A DNA stretch of 14,656 bases from T1Sed10-49 sp046498405. GTDB taxonomy: Bacteria > Actinomycetota > Nitriliruptoria > Euzebyales > Egibacteraceae. The notes beneath the pieces were generated by a model that worked only from the letters and a program-made list of their open reading frames with translations, was not told where the DNA came from and searched no databases. The stretch lies in contig JAWOAS010000083.1 in NCBI GenBank assembly GCA_046498405.1, positions 1 through 14,656 on the forward strand. The letters run 5' to 3'. Below, in pieces: positions 14,203 to 14,656 of the stretch. The translations under genes and the position numbers were made by a program. Within the stretch, counting starts at the first letter, position 1. The number at the start of each line of letters is the position of its first letter.

Positions 14203-14225
14203 GCGCCCGGGCCCTGCCCGGGCGC
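14203..14225 (+). other. Strong GC hairpin 1 in the tRNA-Thr/tRNA-Met spacer
   Basis: A perfect 10-base stem (GCGCCCGGGC / GCCCGGGCGC) with a CCT loop begins 6 bases after the tRNA-Thr 3' end. No T-tract follows. It could be a terminator-like element, an attenuator ahead of tRNA-Met and tuf, or a processing signal. Confidence 0.6.
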
Positions 14226-14228
14226 CAC

Positions 14229-14245
14229 GGGAGGCGTGGCCTCCC
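14229..14245 (+). other. GC hairpin 2 in the tRNA-Thr/tRNA-Met spacer
   Basis: A perfect 7-base stem (GGGAGGC / GCCTCCC) with a GTG loop lies 3 bases after hairpin 1. The GGGAGG strand resembles a Shine-Dalgarno, but no open frame of note follows. Confidence 0.5.
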
Positions 14246-14254
14246 CCACAAGAC

Positions 14255-14270
14255 GGCCGCGCCCGCGGCC
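14255..14270 (+). other. GC hairpin 3 in the tRNA-Thr/tRNA-Met spacer
   Basis: A perfect 6-base stem (GGCCGC / GCGGCC) with a GCCC loop ends 8 bases before the tRNA-Met 5' end. With hairpins 1 and 2 it fills nearly the whole 82-base spacer. Confidence 0.45.
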
Positions 14271-14278
14271 CGACACAT

Positions 14279-14351
14279 GGCGGCGTAGCTCAGGGGTTAG
14301 AGCACTCGGCTCATAATCGAGTTGTCGGTGGTTCGAATCCACCCGCCGCTA
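14279..14351 (+). tRNA. tRNA-Met (anticodon CAT), elongator type
   Basis: The acceptor GGCGGCG pairs with CGCCGCT (14344-14350; the terminal pair is G·U), with discriminator A and no encoded CCA. The D arm is GCTC/GAGC. The anticodon stem CTCGG/TCGAG has loop CTCATAA. The T arm is GGTGG-TTCGAAT-CCACC. The anticodon stem lacks the three G-C pairs of initiator tRNA, and the body resembles other actinobacterial elongator tRNA-Met genes as I remember them. A lysidine-modified tRNA-Ile with the same anticodon is less likely but not excluded. Confidence 0.93.
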
Positions 14352-14459
14352 CGGCCCGGCAGGGCACGCCCCACGGACGACGTGGCTCGGCGACCGCAAC
14401 CGACGACGGATCCGGCGGCGACGCTGCACGCGACACAGACCCGGAAGGACTGCGAGACC

Positions 14460-14656
14460 ATGGCGAAGGAGAAGTTCGAGCGGTCGAAGCCGCATCTCAA
14501 TGTCGGCACGATTGGTCATATTGATCATGGGAAGACGACGTTGACGGCGGCGATCACGAATGTGCTGCATAAGCACAATCCGGATGTGGCGTTCACGCCG
14601 TTTGAGGATATCGATAAGGCGCCGGAGGAGCGTGAGCGGGGGATCACGATCTCGGT
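14460..14656 (+). CDS. tuf: Elongation factor Tu, 3' truncated by window edge
   Basis: EF-Tu is the GTPase that delivers aminoacyl-tRNA to the ribosome. The first 65 residues are visible. They begin MAKEKFERSKPHLNVGTIG, followed by the P-loop GHIDHGKT (19-26), and run to ERERGITIS at the switch I region. The ATG is preceded by GGAAGGA (14442-14448) with an 11-base gap. The 108-base leader after tRNA-Met holds a small hairpin (CCACG/CGTGG, 14371-14385) and no clear promoter, so it is probably co-transcribed with the two tRNAs, much as E. coli tufB follows a tRNA cluster. Codon use is odd: of 65 codons by eye, 39 end in G, 16 in T, 10 in C and none in A, whereas neighbouring genes end mostly in C or G and rarely in T. 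Confidence 0.97.
   Translation, partial: MAKEKFERSKPHLNVGTIGHIDHGKTTLTAAITNVLHKHNPDVAFTPFEDIDKAPEERERGITIS

Noticed and set aside
14279..14351. Initiator tRNA-Met
   Set aside because: The anticodon stem is CTCGG/TCGAG, without the three consecutive G-C pairs of initiator tRNA, and the first pair is G·U rather than the C-A mismatch.

Overview
This is a high-GC window (I estimate about 70% or more) from an actinobacterium. The signs are third positions that are almost all C or G, frequent GTG starts, GTGA/ATGA stop-start overlaps, actinobacterial-type Nuo proteins, and an EF-Tu with the GHIDHGKT loop. I cannot fix the class or genus from sequence alone.

Positions 1-9681 hold the 3' part of a complex I operon on the + strand: nuoC (5' end outside the window), nuoD, nuoH, nuoI, nuoJ, nuoK, nuoL, nuoM, nuoN. 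The genes overlap or lie only a few bases apart. nuoD runs straight into nuoH, so nuoE, nuoF and nuoG (the NADH-oxidising module) are missing from their usual place. The encoded machine keeps the quinone-reducing connecting module (NuoC, D, I) and the proton-pumping arm (NuoH, J, K, L, M, N). This matches the second, EFG-less nuo set known from Streptomyces and relatives, whose electron donor is not settled. NuoC, NuoI and NuoJ all carry long low-complexity C-terminal tails. The NuoI tail contains a 35-residue module twice, identical at the DNA level. NuoD has Trp where the quinone-binding Tyr is normally found. Tiny possible minicistrons sit at the nuoK/nuoL and nuoL/nuoM junctions.

Positions 9682-11200 hold htpX (+, membrane zinc protease) and yajQ (-, nucleotide-binding protein). 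They converge with only 8 bases between their stop codons. A tRNA-Tyr gene with encoded CCA and its own promoter-like hexamers follows (11265-11350).

Positions 11398-14038 (- strand) hold a two-gene operon of bacterial PH-domain membrane proteins in a YdbS/YdbT arrangement. The second protein carries a C-terminal GNAT acetyltransferase domain, an unusual fusion, with a degenerate acetyl-CoA loop.

Positions 14124-14656 (+ strand) hold tRNA-Thr(GGT), tRNA-Met(CAT) and the start of tuf (EF-Tu), probably one transcript from a promoter just upstream of tRNA-Thr. The spacer between the two tRNAs contains three consecutive perfect hairpins. The visible part of tuf avoids C at third positions and uses T and G instead, unlike every other gene in the window.
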